NCBI RefSeq assembly: GCF_932526225.1
Contig: NC_064040.1
Span: 10,826,856-10,890,855, forward strand
Direction of reading: 5' to 3'
DNA length: 64,000 nucleotides
DNA from: Nematostella vectensis
Taxonomy: Eukaryota; Cnidaria; Anthozoa; Actiniaria; Edwardsiidae
A program made the position numbers and the translations under genes. Of the stretch, positions 11,101-25,800 are shown piece by piece. Each line of letters opens with the position of its first letter. The first letter of the stretch is position 1. Under the pieces are notes generated by a model, which saw nothing but the letters and a program-made list of their open reading frames with translations, made no database searches and was not told the DNA's origin.

Positions 11101-14100
11101 ACACACTTGGCTACCTGTGACGAGAGGCCCCATACGCCGACGCACTAACACACTTGGCTACCTGTGACGAGAGGCCCCATACGCCGACGCACTAACACAC
11201 TTGGCTACCTGTGACGAGAGGCCCCATACGCCGACGCACTAACAAACTGGGCTACCTGTGACGAGAGGCCCCATACGCCGACGCACTATCAAACTGGGCT
11301 ACCTGTGACGAGAGGCCCCATACGCCGACGCACTAACACACTTGGCTACCTGTGACGAGAGGCCCCATACGCCGACGCACTAACACACTTGGCTACCTGT
11401 GACGAGAGGCCCCATACGCCGACGCACTAACACACTTGGCTACCTGTGACGAGAGGCCCCATACGCCGACGCACTAACACACTTGGCTACCTGTGACGAG
11501 AGGCCCCATACGCCGACGCACTAACAAACTGGGCTACCTGTGACGAGAGGCCCCATACGCCGACGCACTATCAAACTGGGCTACCTGTGACGAGAGGCCC
11601 CATACGCCGACGCACTAACACACTTGGCTACCTGTGACGAGAGGCCCCATACGCCGACGCACTAACAAACTGGGCTACCTGTGACGAGAGGCCCCATACG
11701 CCGACGCACTAACACACTTGGCTACCTGTGACGAGAGGCCCCATACGCCGACGCACTAACACACTTGGCTACCTGTGACGAGAGGCCCCATACGCCGACG
11801 CACTAACACACTTGGCTACCTGTGACGAGAGGCCCCATACGCCGACGCACTAACACACTTGGCTACCTGTGACGAGAGGCCCCATACGCCGACGCACTAA
11901 CACACTTGGCTACCTGTGACGAGAGGCCCCATACGCCGACGCACTAACACACTTGGCTACCTGTGACGAGAGGCCCCATACGCCGACGCACTAACACACT
12001 TGGCTACCTGTGACGAGAGGCCCCATACGCCGACGCACTAACAAACTGGGCTACCTGTGACGAGAGGCCCCATACGCCGACGCACTAACAAACTGGGCTA
12101 CCTGTGACGAGAGGCCCCATACGCCGACGCACTAACAAACTGGGCTACCTGTGACGAGAGGCCCCATACGCCAACGCACTAACACACTTGGCTACCTGTG
12201 ACGAGAGGCCCCATACGCCGACGCACTAACAAACTGGGCTACCTGTGACGAGAGGCCCCATACGCCGACGCACTAACACACTTGGCTACCTGTGACGAGA
12301 GGCCCCATACGGCGACGCTCTAACACACTGGGCCACCGGTGAGTGATTCCACGGTAAGTTCTGACAGTTCCAGCAGAGGCGAGAGCACTACGTACCTCAG
12401 GCTGGGGTCGATCACGGTGAGGGTGAATTGATAGAGGCCGGGCTTGCTGAAGACCACGTGATTAGTCCCACTGCTATTCAGGACCTCGTAAGCTTTACTG
12501 CCATCAAAAGAAACAGGGTTCCCGTCGTCTATAAAGCAGGTCTTGTGGCTCTACACAAAACGATATGGGTATTAATAATGTTATCGTTTTTAAACCTAGG
12601 TGATAATTCATGGACAAGAGGTGCTGAGGCATTATGGTGTCCGGAAGAGGCTTATATAACACGTCAGACCGCTGGCCAATAGTAATGAAATTAAAGAATG
12701 TTGGTGGCGGTTATATAGAAGGTACCACTGTAAATACTTACGTTCTGATCCCAAGTCATGTTTTTCTCGGATAGCGAAGCCCACGTCTGTGCTTCCCGCT
12801 TGCACCCCACCTACGAGGATAATTCAACAAAGAAAAAAGGGGCTGAATGAAAATTGAGTTAAAAAATAACTATTGGAAAGAGAGCACAATGACCAACAAA
12901 GAGAATTCTTCATGTAACTGGCATTAAAGAGTTAGCTCTTAAAGCTTCTTGATTGCATCTTTCCGCCGTCACTCCTTTTTAGTCTAACCAGGGCACTTTC
13001 CTCGGGCATTTTTAATGTCACCCGCTGCTTACACTGGCAGACGCACCCTCGACATAAATTCGAGCGCTAACTGTCGTTAAGTTCCTTTAATTAAACACCT
13101 TACCTGATTCATGGTGGCTGTGTAGCCATAACCTGTCTTCAGATCCCTCTCCTCTAGCACGTAATCTTGCACCACCTCATGCACAATATGCTTGTCATCA
13201 TACCTGAGAACATGAAAAGATTCAATCACTGTAATCCATCCACACACCCCCTTTCAATCTCTTTAAAAAAAAATCATTTTTAACAGCTTGGCCGTACTTC
13301 TCTTTTACTGAGATTGCTTTAAATAAAAGTGTCCATGGACTTGATATGATACGTTTGACACGTAGCTTACATGTCAACTTTTAGCCGCAATTTGGTATCG
13401 ACTCCAACCGACAGCGTGCATTGGACTTGGTCCTGAAAAGAAGTTCAAGTAATTTACATCAATAAATATTATTTATGACAATTTCGTTTTGGTAAGAACG
13501 CCCAGTTATGGCTCAAATGAGATATGAAACAAATTCTCATCTCAAGCCATCCCACTACTATTCTTATAGAATATCAAGAATAGTCTACGATACATGGATT
13601 CTCGAGTGCAACCTTATTTGAAATAGATATATACATCCTTTTATACAACGTTGCTTCCACATCAACGTTGCTTTAATGGGATTTCGTCCGCTGGAGACGA
13701 TACATACAGTATTCTCAGAGTATTATTCGACATTCTCTTTGCTTCGGATTAGCACCTGACTTTGTTTTAATGTAATTGTACCCTCTGAATATTGTTCAAC
13801 TGCGTCACCTCTTACCTTGTAGTAGGCCACTATGTCCGTAACGTTATCTGGTTTAGCAGGCATGGAGCAGTTACGTATCCTGATATGGCGTATCGGCGGG
13901 CAGCCAACTTGTAGTAACAGCGTCTAAATTTTGCCAAAATCTATGGATTTATTTTTGTCATTTCCGACCTCCCCCTATCACTTTTCTACTGGTCCGTCAC
14001 TTAGCAACTCTCGATACAGTATACTCACCTCTTGACAGGGATCTCTACACGTCAGACCGATCTTCTCCGGACGAAACGTCACCGACAAAGGACCTGAGAT

Positions 14101-17100
14101 ATCTTCACTAGATAAGAGCCAAAAGCATTAGCTGTTTTCATAAAAATACGTAAGGGAAAAGAAGCGAAATGACTTTAACCTGTCTGTCCCGTTGTCCTCC
14201 CAATATCTCTTTTCTCGAAAGGTAAAAGTCTGTCGAAACAAACACGGTAATAAGTCAGAACCGGTGGAAAATGCTTTCCTAAGCAGAATAAGACAATTGT
14301 GGTTAGTCAGACGAAAACGAAAAGGCCTTTTTTGATTTCAAATACCATTTCCCTAAATCCCACGTCATCGATCCAGTCCCTTTTCTGACACGGCCTCGAA
14401 CGTTCTTTCAAATTTCTTTGTGAAATTCACAATTCAATCAAATTTTAAAACCCTCTTTTCAGAATCTGACAGCTTCTGTGTACCACTCTTTTTGCCGAAA
14501 TTCTTCGAATGAAAGTTATATTTACTTTAACCACCGTCCAGCCAGCTGCACTTCTTACCTTATTTCTCAGAACTCTGTGTGAAAAATACTCGATGGATTC
14601 ACCCATAATGAGATCTAAGTTTCCAGAGCCGAAAATGTGGTGCTATAAACATAAAAGCAGGAAAATGATATTAATTGTCTTATCAAACACACGACAGTAT
14701 AACGTTCAATAACAATGCAATACATACCGTGATATCAATTTCCGCGCTTTTACGGAAATGACATTAATTGTCTTATCAAACTCACGTATAACGTTCAATG
14801 ACAATGCAAAACCTACCGTGATATCAATTTGCGCGATTTTCCGGTACAACAAGGCGACCCAGCCCTGATAATTACAATAAAATTAATTAGGAATGAAACT
14901 TGAAACACTGGAAAAGAATGTCGAAAAAGTCTAAACGTTTCAAGAATCATCCGTTACCCCTTTGTCTGTTTCGTCAGTTCTTACAGGATGACTCTCCAGA
15001 AAAGTAGACGGCGGTGATCGTCCCACCTTTTAAGGTATAAGATTTCGACTGCCATCCCTACGGGGGTGTTGAAGGATTTTTCCGATTTTGCTATCTCTTA
15101 GGGTATTAAATTCGACCAATTGCTATTCCTAAGGGTGTTTTTTTTTTCGATTCTGCTATCTCTTAGGGTTTTTCGACCACACCCCAGAAGTAAGAACTTC
15201 TGTTGACCACGCCCAAAGCCCATCCCTTAGGTTTAAAATCGATTTTGCCGTCGATCACCCCCGTCTGTACTTACTATGAGACCCCATTTCGTTAGTTTAT
15301 ATCATCGTTTTTCTCACTTTGTGTTCAGTTAGCAAGAGAGATAACCCTGATATTTACCGTCAGTGACTGCCCCTTGTCAATGTACGTCAGCTCGCGTGGA
15401 ATACTTGTCCAGAACTTGATGTACTGGGAAAAACGAACTCCTCTAAGTAGTCATGGCTTCAAAGTATACGACATGACACCTCATATTTCCCTACATAGTG
15501 TTACGTGTGCAAATAGCCCCCAGTATTACTGGGCCAGCAACCACAACATGGTGTGCCATTTACCCCCGTATTACTGGGCCAGCAACCACAACATCGTGTA
15601 CAAATAACCCCCGTATTACTGGGCCAGCAACCATAACATGGTGTGCAATTAACCCCAGTATTACTGGGCCAGCAACCCCAACATGGTGTGCAATTAACCC
15701 CAGTATTACTGGGCCAGCAACCTCAACATGGTGTGCAATTAACAGCTGGGCCAGCAACCACAACATGGTGTGCAATCAACCCCCGTATTACTGGGCCAGC
15801 AACCACAACATGGTGTGCAAATAACCCCAGTATTACTGGGCCAGCAACCACAACATGGTGTGCAATCAACCCCCGTATTACTTGGCCAGCAACCACAACA
15901 TGGTGTGCAATTAACCCCCGTATTACTGGGCCAGCAACCACAACATGGTGTGCAATTAACCCCCGTATTACTGGGCCAGCAACCCCAACATGGTGTGCAA
16001 TCAACCCCCGTATTACTGGGCCAGCAACCACAACATCGTGTGCAAATAACCCCAGTATTACTGGGCCAGCAACCACAACATGGTGTGCAAATAACCCCCG
16101 TATTACTGGGCCAGCAACCACAACATGGTGTGCAAATAACCCCAGTATTACTGGGCCAGCAACCACAACATGGTGTGCAATCAACCCCCGTATTACTGGG
16201 CCAGCAACCACAACATGGTGTGCAATTAACCCCCGTATTACTGGGCCAGCAACCACAACATGGTGTGCAATTAACCCCCGTATTACTGGGCCAGCAACCC
16301 CAACATGGTGTGCAATCAACCCCCGTATTACTGGGCCAGCAACCACAACATCGTGTGCAAATAACCCCAGTATTACTGGGCCAGCAACCACAACATGGTG
16401 TGCAAATAACCCCAGTATTACTGGGCCAGTAACCACAACATGGTGTGCAAATAACCCCCGTATTACTGGGCCAGCAACCCCAACATGGTGTGCAATCAAC
16501 CCCCGTATTACTGGGCCAGCAACCACAACATGGTATGCAAATAACCACCGTATTACTGGGCCAGCAACCACAACATGGTGTGCAAATAACCCCAGTATTA
16601 CTGGGCCAGCAACCACAACATGGTATGCAAATAACCACCGTATTACTGGGCCAGCAACCACAACATGGTGTGCAAATAACCCCAGTATTACTGGGCCAGC
16701 AACCACAACATGGTGTGCAAATAACCCCAGTATTACTAGGCCAGCAACCACAACATGGTGTGCAATTAAACCCCGTATTACTGGGCCAGCAACCACAACA
16801 TGGTGTGCAAATAACCCCAGTATTGCTGGGCCAGTAACGATAGGTGTTTTGGCCAGCAAAGCTGTCGCTGTTTGCAAGGTGATTTCGTTTGAACGTTTCC
16901 CGAGGACTACTCACTGGGCACTCGGTGTCGGGGTAAACGGCGCTCATGGCCTCGTTCTTGAGGGGAAGGTAACGACGGCTGAGGCTTCCATCAAAGCTAT
17001 TAAAAATGAAGAAGCGTTATTCGAGTATTTTCTATTTTAGAACCACGACAACAAGAACCATAAGCCATTCTAATAATTCAGGTAAATGTTTTGACATTTA

Positions 17101-20100
17101 CAAAAGAGAGGATAAAAATATCAGGAATGCAATTGTGGTCTTCCGATAACTATAATCCGCGTTAACTAGCAATAATTTTTTTAGAACCACTATTTTAGAA
17201 CCACGACAACAAGAACCATAAGCCATTCTAATAATTCAGGTAAATGTTTTGACATTTACAAAAGAGAGGATAAAAATATCAGGAATGCAATTGTGGTCTT
17301 CCGATGACTATAATCCCCGTTAACTAGCAATAATTTCGATTTCTTTGGAGCCTTCACGGCAAATCACACCTTTCGTTCTTGACAAGCAACAACCCTCCAA
17401 TGAGATCGAACATGGCCGCCATGTCGGTAGAGGACAGTTCTCCCGGGTGAACCTGGTACATGGGGAGAATAAAAAAAGTGATGTTACAAGAGTAGGTTGA
17501 ACTATACGCCTGGCATTCTGCAGTCCACATTAAGTCTCTGTTCCGTTACATCCATTATTAAAATCTCATTCTTCAATATCCCTAAATCCTTCTGTCGTCT
17601 AGCACCCTTCCTCTACTACCCCCAAACCACCATATACATGTGCCACCCCACCCTCTACATCTATCCACTAAATCACATACATCCGACACCCAACCCCTAA
17701 CATTTAATCACACATATGCGCCTCCATTTCGCTCGCTATTTATCTTGGAAATAATGTAGCCCGATTCTCAGTACTTTGTTAGTAAATGCCATTTAAGTAA
17801 ACGGTTAACTTACCTCGACAATGTATTGGACTCCAATTCTTCCATAAAACATCTTGTTATTAGACAGATGGAGGATGAAACCACCCGACTCGACTATGAT
17901 TCAGAGGATTGTTATAAATCACTATTACTAAAAACAGGGATATGCCAAGGTAACAATTAACCTTCACCACAGTGTCGTGCTACAACTTTATATGCCCAAG
18001 ACTTTATATGTTCAGATTCGTAATATAACTGATTTTTTGCTAGTGCGTCTTTTTTTATAGCCAAATAAGTCTTTTTTATTCCGAGTCTGGGGCTGGAACA
18101 CTCAAAACAATACTGTTGTCCTTAGCGAATATGATTGAACAATAACCGCGCGCCAGAATCAACGCAATATGAGTTATTTCCATCAGTACGTGTCACTCCT
18201 CGAAAACGTATTTGATTTCCTCTAAGTAGTGTTCTATAAAAGAGCTATTTCATTTCAAAGTTGCAATAGGTATCTTGGGTACTTCTGAAGCTTTGTCGGC
18301 AAACCTACCAGTGGCCACAGTTTTGATAGTGTTGTTGCCGGTTGGCATTGCGATTGCTGAGTCTTGGTGTTTAACTACTAGCTCTCTTCCTGTAAAACAC
18401 GAGAGACAAAAATAGAAAACGGAGCTGTAGATCTCAAACAAGGTGGAATGGAAAAATAACACGAAGCTCACTTGAGCATATTATATTACCCTTTTACTGG
18501 CTAATTGACATTAAGCTATGTGTATGAAGAAGCTCCTAACGAGCGAATCGCCAGGGACCTCATAAGCTAATTGAGCTAATAAAAGAGGAGGGGCTGGAGG
18601 CCCCGCGTGGTAACTGACACCGTTGAATTTATAAGTACAACCTTATCAATTCTTATGACGGGCTGATACATGTCACATGAGCAGTGAGTAGGCTTGGATC
18701 TCACTTGAGAGGATGCAGTAAAAGGGGACATATTGTTGAATACAAAGCAGACGGTAGTAGTAAGGTGTTAAGCCAGATTTGCTCTGAGTGAGTGATTTCC
18801 TTCGGCGATAGATAGCATAACAGACATTCCATGATTGTACGATTCTTCCATCAGTAAGAATCGACTGCTCATAAGGAGAAAAGGGTATGCGTGCTTCCAC
18901 CCTCAGCCACGCGTCCGATATTGACCAGATCAATAGGGAAACAGACCCTTACCGTCACCGTTAATCGCTCCGTAAAATGCAGAGGTCTCGCTCCAAACTA
19001 CTACGAAATGTGAGCTTGGAGGATGAAAGGCAATTTTGAGCGAAGACCCTGAAGAGAATGAGACGTTAAAGTTTTATACGTTATCTGGTAGACTGTTAGA
19101 AATACACTATACAAACAATTTTACGCCTCAGGATGCCCTTTAAAGTAAGGGTAGACTTTAACACGCTTGTACTTGCCAATAACATACCTGGAGAGAATAA
19201 TGCAAACGGAAGCGTATGTTCTTTCCATGTCTGATTTCCGTCGGCCTTCAGTTCCAAAAGAAGGGGCTAAAATAAGATAAATTGTGTATATGATAAATAA
19301 GGCAGTAAAAAAACAGTGAATTGTTTGTACGAGGTCAGGATTGTAATACTTGCTTGGACAGGAAAAAGTAATACTTGGGATTGGGAAAAGTAATACTTGG
19401 TTTGGCAGGCGAGAGAATGGTAATATAACCTGGACAGGGGAGGGAATGGTAATATAACCTGGACAGGGGAGGGAATGGTAATATAACCTGGACAAGGGAG
19501 TTAATGGTAATATAACCTGGTCAGGGGAGGGAATGGTAATATAACCTGGACAGGGGAGGGAATGGTAATATAACCTGGACAGGGGAGGGAATGGTAATAC
19601 TAACCTGGACAGGGGAGGGAATGGTAATACTAACCTGGACAGCGGAGGGGATGGTAATATAACCTGGACAGGGAAGGGAATTGTAATATAACCTGGACAG
19701 GGAAGGGAATGGTAATATAACCTGGACAGGGGAGGGAACGGTAATACTAACCTGGACAGGGGGGAATGGTAATACAAACTTGGACAGGGGAGGGAATGGT
19801 AATTTAACCTGGACAGGGGAGGGAATGGTAATATAACATGGACAGGGGAGGGAATGGTAATACTTACCTGGACAGGGGAGGGAATGGTAATATAACATGG
19901 ACAGGAGAGGGAATGGTAATACTTACCTGGACAGGGAAGGGAATGGTAATACTAACCTGGACAGGGGAGGGAATGGTGATACTAACCTTGACAGGGGAGG
20001 GAATGGTAATATAACCTGGACAGGAGAGGGAATGGTAATACTAACCTGGACAGGAGAGGGAATGGTAATTTAACCTGGACAGGGGAGGGAATGGTAATAT

Positions 20101-22769
20101 AACCTGGACAGTGGATGGAATGATAATGCTAACCTGGACAGGAGAGAAAATGGAAATTCTAACTTGGACAGGGGAGGGAATGCTAATTCTAACTTGGACA
20201 AGGGATGGAAGGTAATACTAACCCGGACAGGGGAGAGGATGGTGATACTTGCATGTACAGAGGAGGGAATGTTAATACTTACCTAGACAGGACAGGAATT
20301 GTAATACTAACCTGGGCAGAGGAGGGTTTCCTGATTAAAAAGAAAGTATCGTGGAAGAAGCTGTTGATGACAACGTCGTGAAGGATCCACTAGAGCAATA
20401 AAATACAGTAATCAATTTTGTGGTGTCACAGCTATCACGTGCATTTCGTTATTTCGGGCGAAAAATAAATCAAAGCAAATATACAAGAAACGGGCTTAAA
20501 CTAACTGTAGTTATTTCAATACCGAAACGTAAATTAGGGTCCCGAGGGAAGGCCCTCAGGATGGGATGGTGTGGTGACATACAACTTCCTCTAATCCCTT
20601 TTTAGGGGCGTTCACATGGAATGAAGTGCCCCTAAAAATATCCTTCGCAGCAAGTGGAAACGAGGCTTCTATTGACTACAATATATACCTGGACCTTAAG
20701 AGAGAGTTTTAAATACGCACCCCTTCCCCAAATCCGGCACACGGGTCTAGAGGGTGTCAATAACAATGATAATGAAATAGCAATCATTTCTGAATGACCT
20801 GCTGGCCTCTCTTCCTTTCTACACATTGAGACCTCTTGGATAGAGGTCTTCATGTCTAGAGGGTGTCAATAACGGAGAGATATGACTGCAGTTGGAAAGA
20901 AGACTTACATCAGAGGCTGTTGATGGCCAAGGAACGTCAAGTAAAGCGAACTGTGTCATATTGTTATCTGTGATGTACACACGTGGGACGCCACCCTAAG
21001 GAAAGCAAGCTTCATATGCCACCTGATTAAGGTAGTATACAACGCGTTTTGATAACATACGCACAAACATGCCCTGATAACTCACGCACAGTCACGTTCT
21101 AATACACGCACAAACACGCTCTGATGGCACACGCACAAACACGCCCTGATAACTCACGCACAAACACGCTCTGATAACACGCACAAGCACGCTCTGATAA
21201 CACACGCACAAACACGCTCTGATAACACATGCACAAACACGCTATGATGACACACGCACAAACACGCTTTGGTAACACACGCACAGACACCCTCTGATAA
21301 CACACGCACAAACACGCTCTGATAACACTCGCACAAGCACGCTCTGATATCACACGCACAAACACGCTTTGATAACACATGCACAAGCACGCTTTGATCA
21401 CACACGCACAAAGGCGCTCTGATAACACATGCACAAACACACTATGATAACACATGCACAAACACGCTCTAATAACACACGCACAAACACGCTCTAATAA
21501 CATACACACAAGCACGCTCTGATAACACATGCACAAATAAGCTCTGATAATAGGCATTTTTTGGAAAAGACCCTTATTAGTTAAAGTTATGTATGTTATT
21601 AAAGAAGTACTACCTCATTTGTCCAAGCAACAATGACATCAGGAGCTTTCTGAAACACAAAAACAACAGAAATACTGAGGACCAAACTGCGAGTCAAGAG
21701 GCTCAGCCATTCTATCAGCAAATGATGCACTAAAAGATATCAACAGTTATATGGTAATGTTCATTTTGTTATTTTTGTTGTTATACTTGATAATGTAATA
21801 GCAATCATTTCTGAATGACCTGCTGCCCGCTCTTCCTTTCTACACATGAAGACCTCTTGGATAGATGAGAGATTGTGACGCCAGACATGCCTGAATACAC
21901 AAACAAAATATGGGCATGACACATGAGTTAAAGTTTTGCTATATTTTACAGGCATGATCAAGTCCGAGTGGATTGCGGTACATATCACTTTATCTAGAGT
22001 TAGAATGGCTGTGGCGTGGCACGGGATTGCGTTACTCGTAACGTTATCTGGTGACATAGTTACTTATCTGGTGTCACAAAAGATTGCGTTACATGTCATG
22101 TTACCTGACGACAGCATGGCTGACTCAAGCGTGCGTGACATGCGTTACATTTTACATTACCTTATAACAGGATGGCACAGTCCGGCGTGTATAATATAGG
22201 ACTACGTTACATGTCACGTTTCTTACGTTACGTGACAGAATTATTACTTTGCGTGACATGAGATTGCGTGACAAGCCATGTTACTTAGGTTACGTGACAG
22301 AATTATCATTTGGCGTGACATACGATTGCGTTACATGTCACGTTACTTAAGTTACGTGACAGAATTATTAATTGGCGTTACATTAGATTCCGTTACATGT
22401 CACGTTACTTGGTAACAGAATCATCATTTGGCATGACATACGATTGCGTTACATGTCACGTTACCTGATGACAGAATGGCAGTGTCTGGTGTGACGGCAC
22501 TGATAGATAATACTAATCCGGACTGCAGCAACACTACTAAGTACTCTGATGAGAACGTGACATCTTGGACAATCGGCGGCTCACCCTGCAACCAGGCGTA
22601 AACGTCAACCTTACATCAATCTCTATTGCACCTTTAACATGTGAGGACCTCAGGATTTTAGTGAGGTACTTTGTGATGCAATAATAGCTGTAATTTGTTT
22701 TTATAGTAGTTGTTGTTGTTGCTATTCTTTTTTTCTGATTTTGTTGTTGGTATTTTTGCTTGCTACAGC

Positions 22770-22800
<31 letters not shown>

Positions 22801-25800
22801 GCGTGTTGTTGTTCGTCTTTTTTATCATGTTAATAATGCTATTAATGGTTTTACAGATCTAACCTGGAGAAGATCTTGTAACACATACAAACTCGAAGTA
22901 GTACGGAAGTTGTCTTGTGTGATTTTCAACTCAGAGCTGATTAATACTGCAATGTGCGAGGCACAAGGGTCCTGAAGACAGAAAAATACAAGTTACATTT
23001 TGATCCCAGCCCCCAAACCCCACCCCTCACCCCTGGCCTCCCCTTGTTACAGATACTCTACTCCCATCCTGAGTAAGTCTGTTAGTTAAAGAAGTGCCAG
23101 GCGGTAAACACTACAAGCCACTTCTTGACTCGGTTATGTTTCTTTCTACCTTACACACCACAATGCAAGGAATAATATGGACGCAAAAGAACGCCTGGGA
23201 ACATGTAAGGCCAACATAGGATTCTTGCAGGTGTTAAAGGAATTGTTAGTCGCTATTCTTCTCGGATAAGGAAGTTTAACTGAAGGATGCGTCTCTCTAC
23301 ATTAACCTGGACTGGGGGAGACTCCAAAGGATTCTTGGACACGCTTTAGTGGTTATGGAGCAGTCTGTTTTTCTAATGACTTGTTGTCAGTTGAAAGTAA
23401 AGCGCAGAGGCGAGTTATGAAAATGGGGACTATAGAAATGGTACATATTTACTACATTTTTTTTTCAAAAGTATTAATTAACTGACCTTAATTATACGAG
23501 CAGCCTTTCCGTCTCCTTGTAGCTTTATCTACATAAGTGACAACAATCAATGTTTGCAAATCTTCCATTTATTTGAGGAGAGAATCCGCTGAGAGTGCTT
23601 GCGCCTGCTAGATATATTTCCAAAAAAATCTAGTCAAAGTTCTCAAACCCAAAATATTCCTTATCCATGCAGGGCCGTAGCAGGGGGTGGGGCACTGGGG
23701 GCATGTGCCCCCCCCCCCCCCTAATATTTGAAAAAATAATAAGGAAATGACCAGTAGGGCGTGGCTGTGCCCCCAATATTTTCTTGATGTTCCTGTATTG
23801 CCCCCCCCCTTCTCCCAATATTTCAACGCTATTTAAAAGCCTGGTGCACTACCATGTGAAGTGCACGTGAAGGGTTAAGGTGGCGATGGTGTTTACCTTA
23901 TTGCTTGCAGGTTCAATGAGCAGGGCAGGCTTCGCGTGCTTCAACTCCACAGCTTTGGACCTGTGAGGTATTTTTTTTTTTACTTTAGTCAGAGGAAAAA
24001 CAATGTGTGTTGTGTACCAACGCACTGTAAGGATTAACACGCTTTGCAATACCTGACGCACTTTGGAATAAATGATCTCATCGTTGTCATACGATGTCAT
24101 CTAGGGAAGAGTGGCCTTCGATGGTCTGTATTCTCTGCTAGCAATTTTTCTCTTATACATGCATATACGTACCCCTTTTATCTTAAGGGGATATGCGCTC
24201 ACACGGCAATAAATCTTTAATAACACGGAGATATGAAGTTGAAGGTGCGTCAAATTTTACTACAAAGTGCGTTCATTTTCTTTATTACGAAATGCGTTAA
24301 ATCTCATTACAAAGTTCATAGCGCGCGTCAAATGATATACCTTTATACTTTGTACTACTGGCCACGGTAGCGTGTGTCGCATGCTATTCTTTTATACTTT
24401 GTACTTGTGGGCATGATAGCGCGCGTCGCGTGGTATACTTGTTTACTTTGTATTTGTGGCCACGGTAGGGCGTGGCATGGTATACTTTTATACTTTGTAT
24501 TTTTGGCCACGGTAGCGCGCGCCGCATGGTATTCTTTTTTGTTATATACATACTGAGAAATGCTCACTGAAAACATATTCAGTAAATTTTCGTTCGTTCA
24601 CTGGTCTCAGCAAATCAGAGGCACGAACGATGTTTTTTTACCGTGAAAAAAAGTTGTTCGCGGTTCTGATTGGACAAACGAAATTTTTTCACTGCCCTTG
24701 AATGGCTTCAATTCCAACGCGGGGAGACGGGTAGCTTTGCATGTCACTTTTGTTATTGAGCTCCATTGGGCGAGAGAATGAAATTTTACTATGAAAATTG
24801 AATACAAAGAGTTCAAAATGTAAAACAATACATTTGCTACTCTGAATGACACTTCAAAGGATTAAGTAGAAAGTCTTGAAAACAAGAATACAAAGGAAAA
24901 AACCGAGCAAAAACGCTATCTAACATCACGGTCTCGTGCGTGACATTAGCGAGACAGATTCATTTCAATGGAAGTTTCTGTCTGTCTTCGACAGAACCGT
25001 CGGACAGCACAAACCTCAGTACCTCGGAGCCTCTGCAGCCAAGTCTAATAAAATGTCATGTAATTAGCTTATTATAAACTTCTCAGTATGTATATAATAA
25101 GTAAAATTCAGCAAGGAAAGTGCTTTGTGCAGTTTTATTAATTTGTTATTTTGTATCAAAAAAACTCACTCGTTCGCTGCGCAACTCGTTTTTTTATACT
25201 GCACAACTCGTGAATAAAAACCGTACGCGCACACTTTCCATGTAGTATTCTCTATATACTTTGTATTTGTGAAACGCTGTGACCTTTTCTGTGAATCTAT
25301 CAGAGGACAGACGCACGCAAAAATGAGATCTATTTGTTTTATTCAAAAATTAAAATGTTTTCTTCCTTTTCAATCTAGTTTTTTTCGGAGCGTGCGCGCA
25401 TGCTGGCGCCAAGCGTGCGTGGGTCGTCTAATAACACATGGACCCTTGACCAATCAGAGCACGCGATTTACCAGTGTATAAACTTTTATACTTTGCATTT
25501 GTTGCCACGGTAGCGCGCGTCGCATGGTATTCTTTCAACTTTGTTTTTGTGTCCACGGTAGCGCGCGTCGCATGGTATACTTTTATACTTTTTATTTTTG
25601 GCCACGGTAGCGCGCGTCGCATGGTATTCTTTTATACTTTGCATTTGTTGCCACGGTAGCGCGCGTCGCATGGTATTCTTTCAACTTTGTTTTTGTGTCC
25701 ACGGTAGCGCGCGTCGCATGGTATACTTTTATACTTTGTATTTTTGGCCACGGTAGCGCGCGTCGCATGGTATTCTTTTATACTTTGTACTTGTGGTCAC

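Noticed and set aside
8534-12341. Regular 47-bp repeats resembling a CRISPR array
   Set aside because: Repeats are head-to-tail with no unique spacers, in an animal intron; it is a satellite.
15739-16947. 402-codon minus-strand ORF with Trp/Cys-rich repeat
   Set aside because: Repeat translation; only its first ~35 codons (about 16850-16947) may overlap a real CatSper exon.
15643-17040. 465-codon open reading frame
   Set aside because: It is the translation of the 45-bp minisatellite running into intron/exon sequence of the opposite-strand CatSper-type gene.
19121-19898. Proline/tyrosine-rich ORFs (-)
   Set aside because: Translations of the 30-bp minisatellite; only the part near 19195-19260 overlaps a likely exon, in another frame.
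21099-21557. Cysteine/valine-rich 152-codon ORF (-)
   Set aside because: Translation of the 25-bp minisatellite in an intron.
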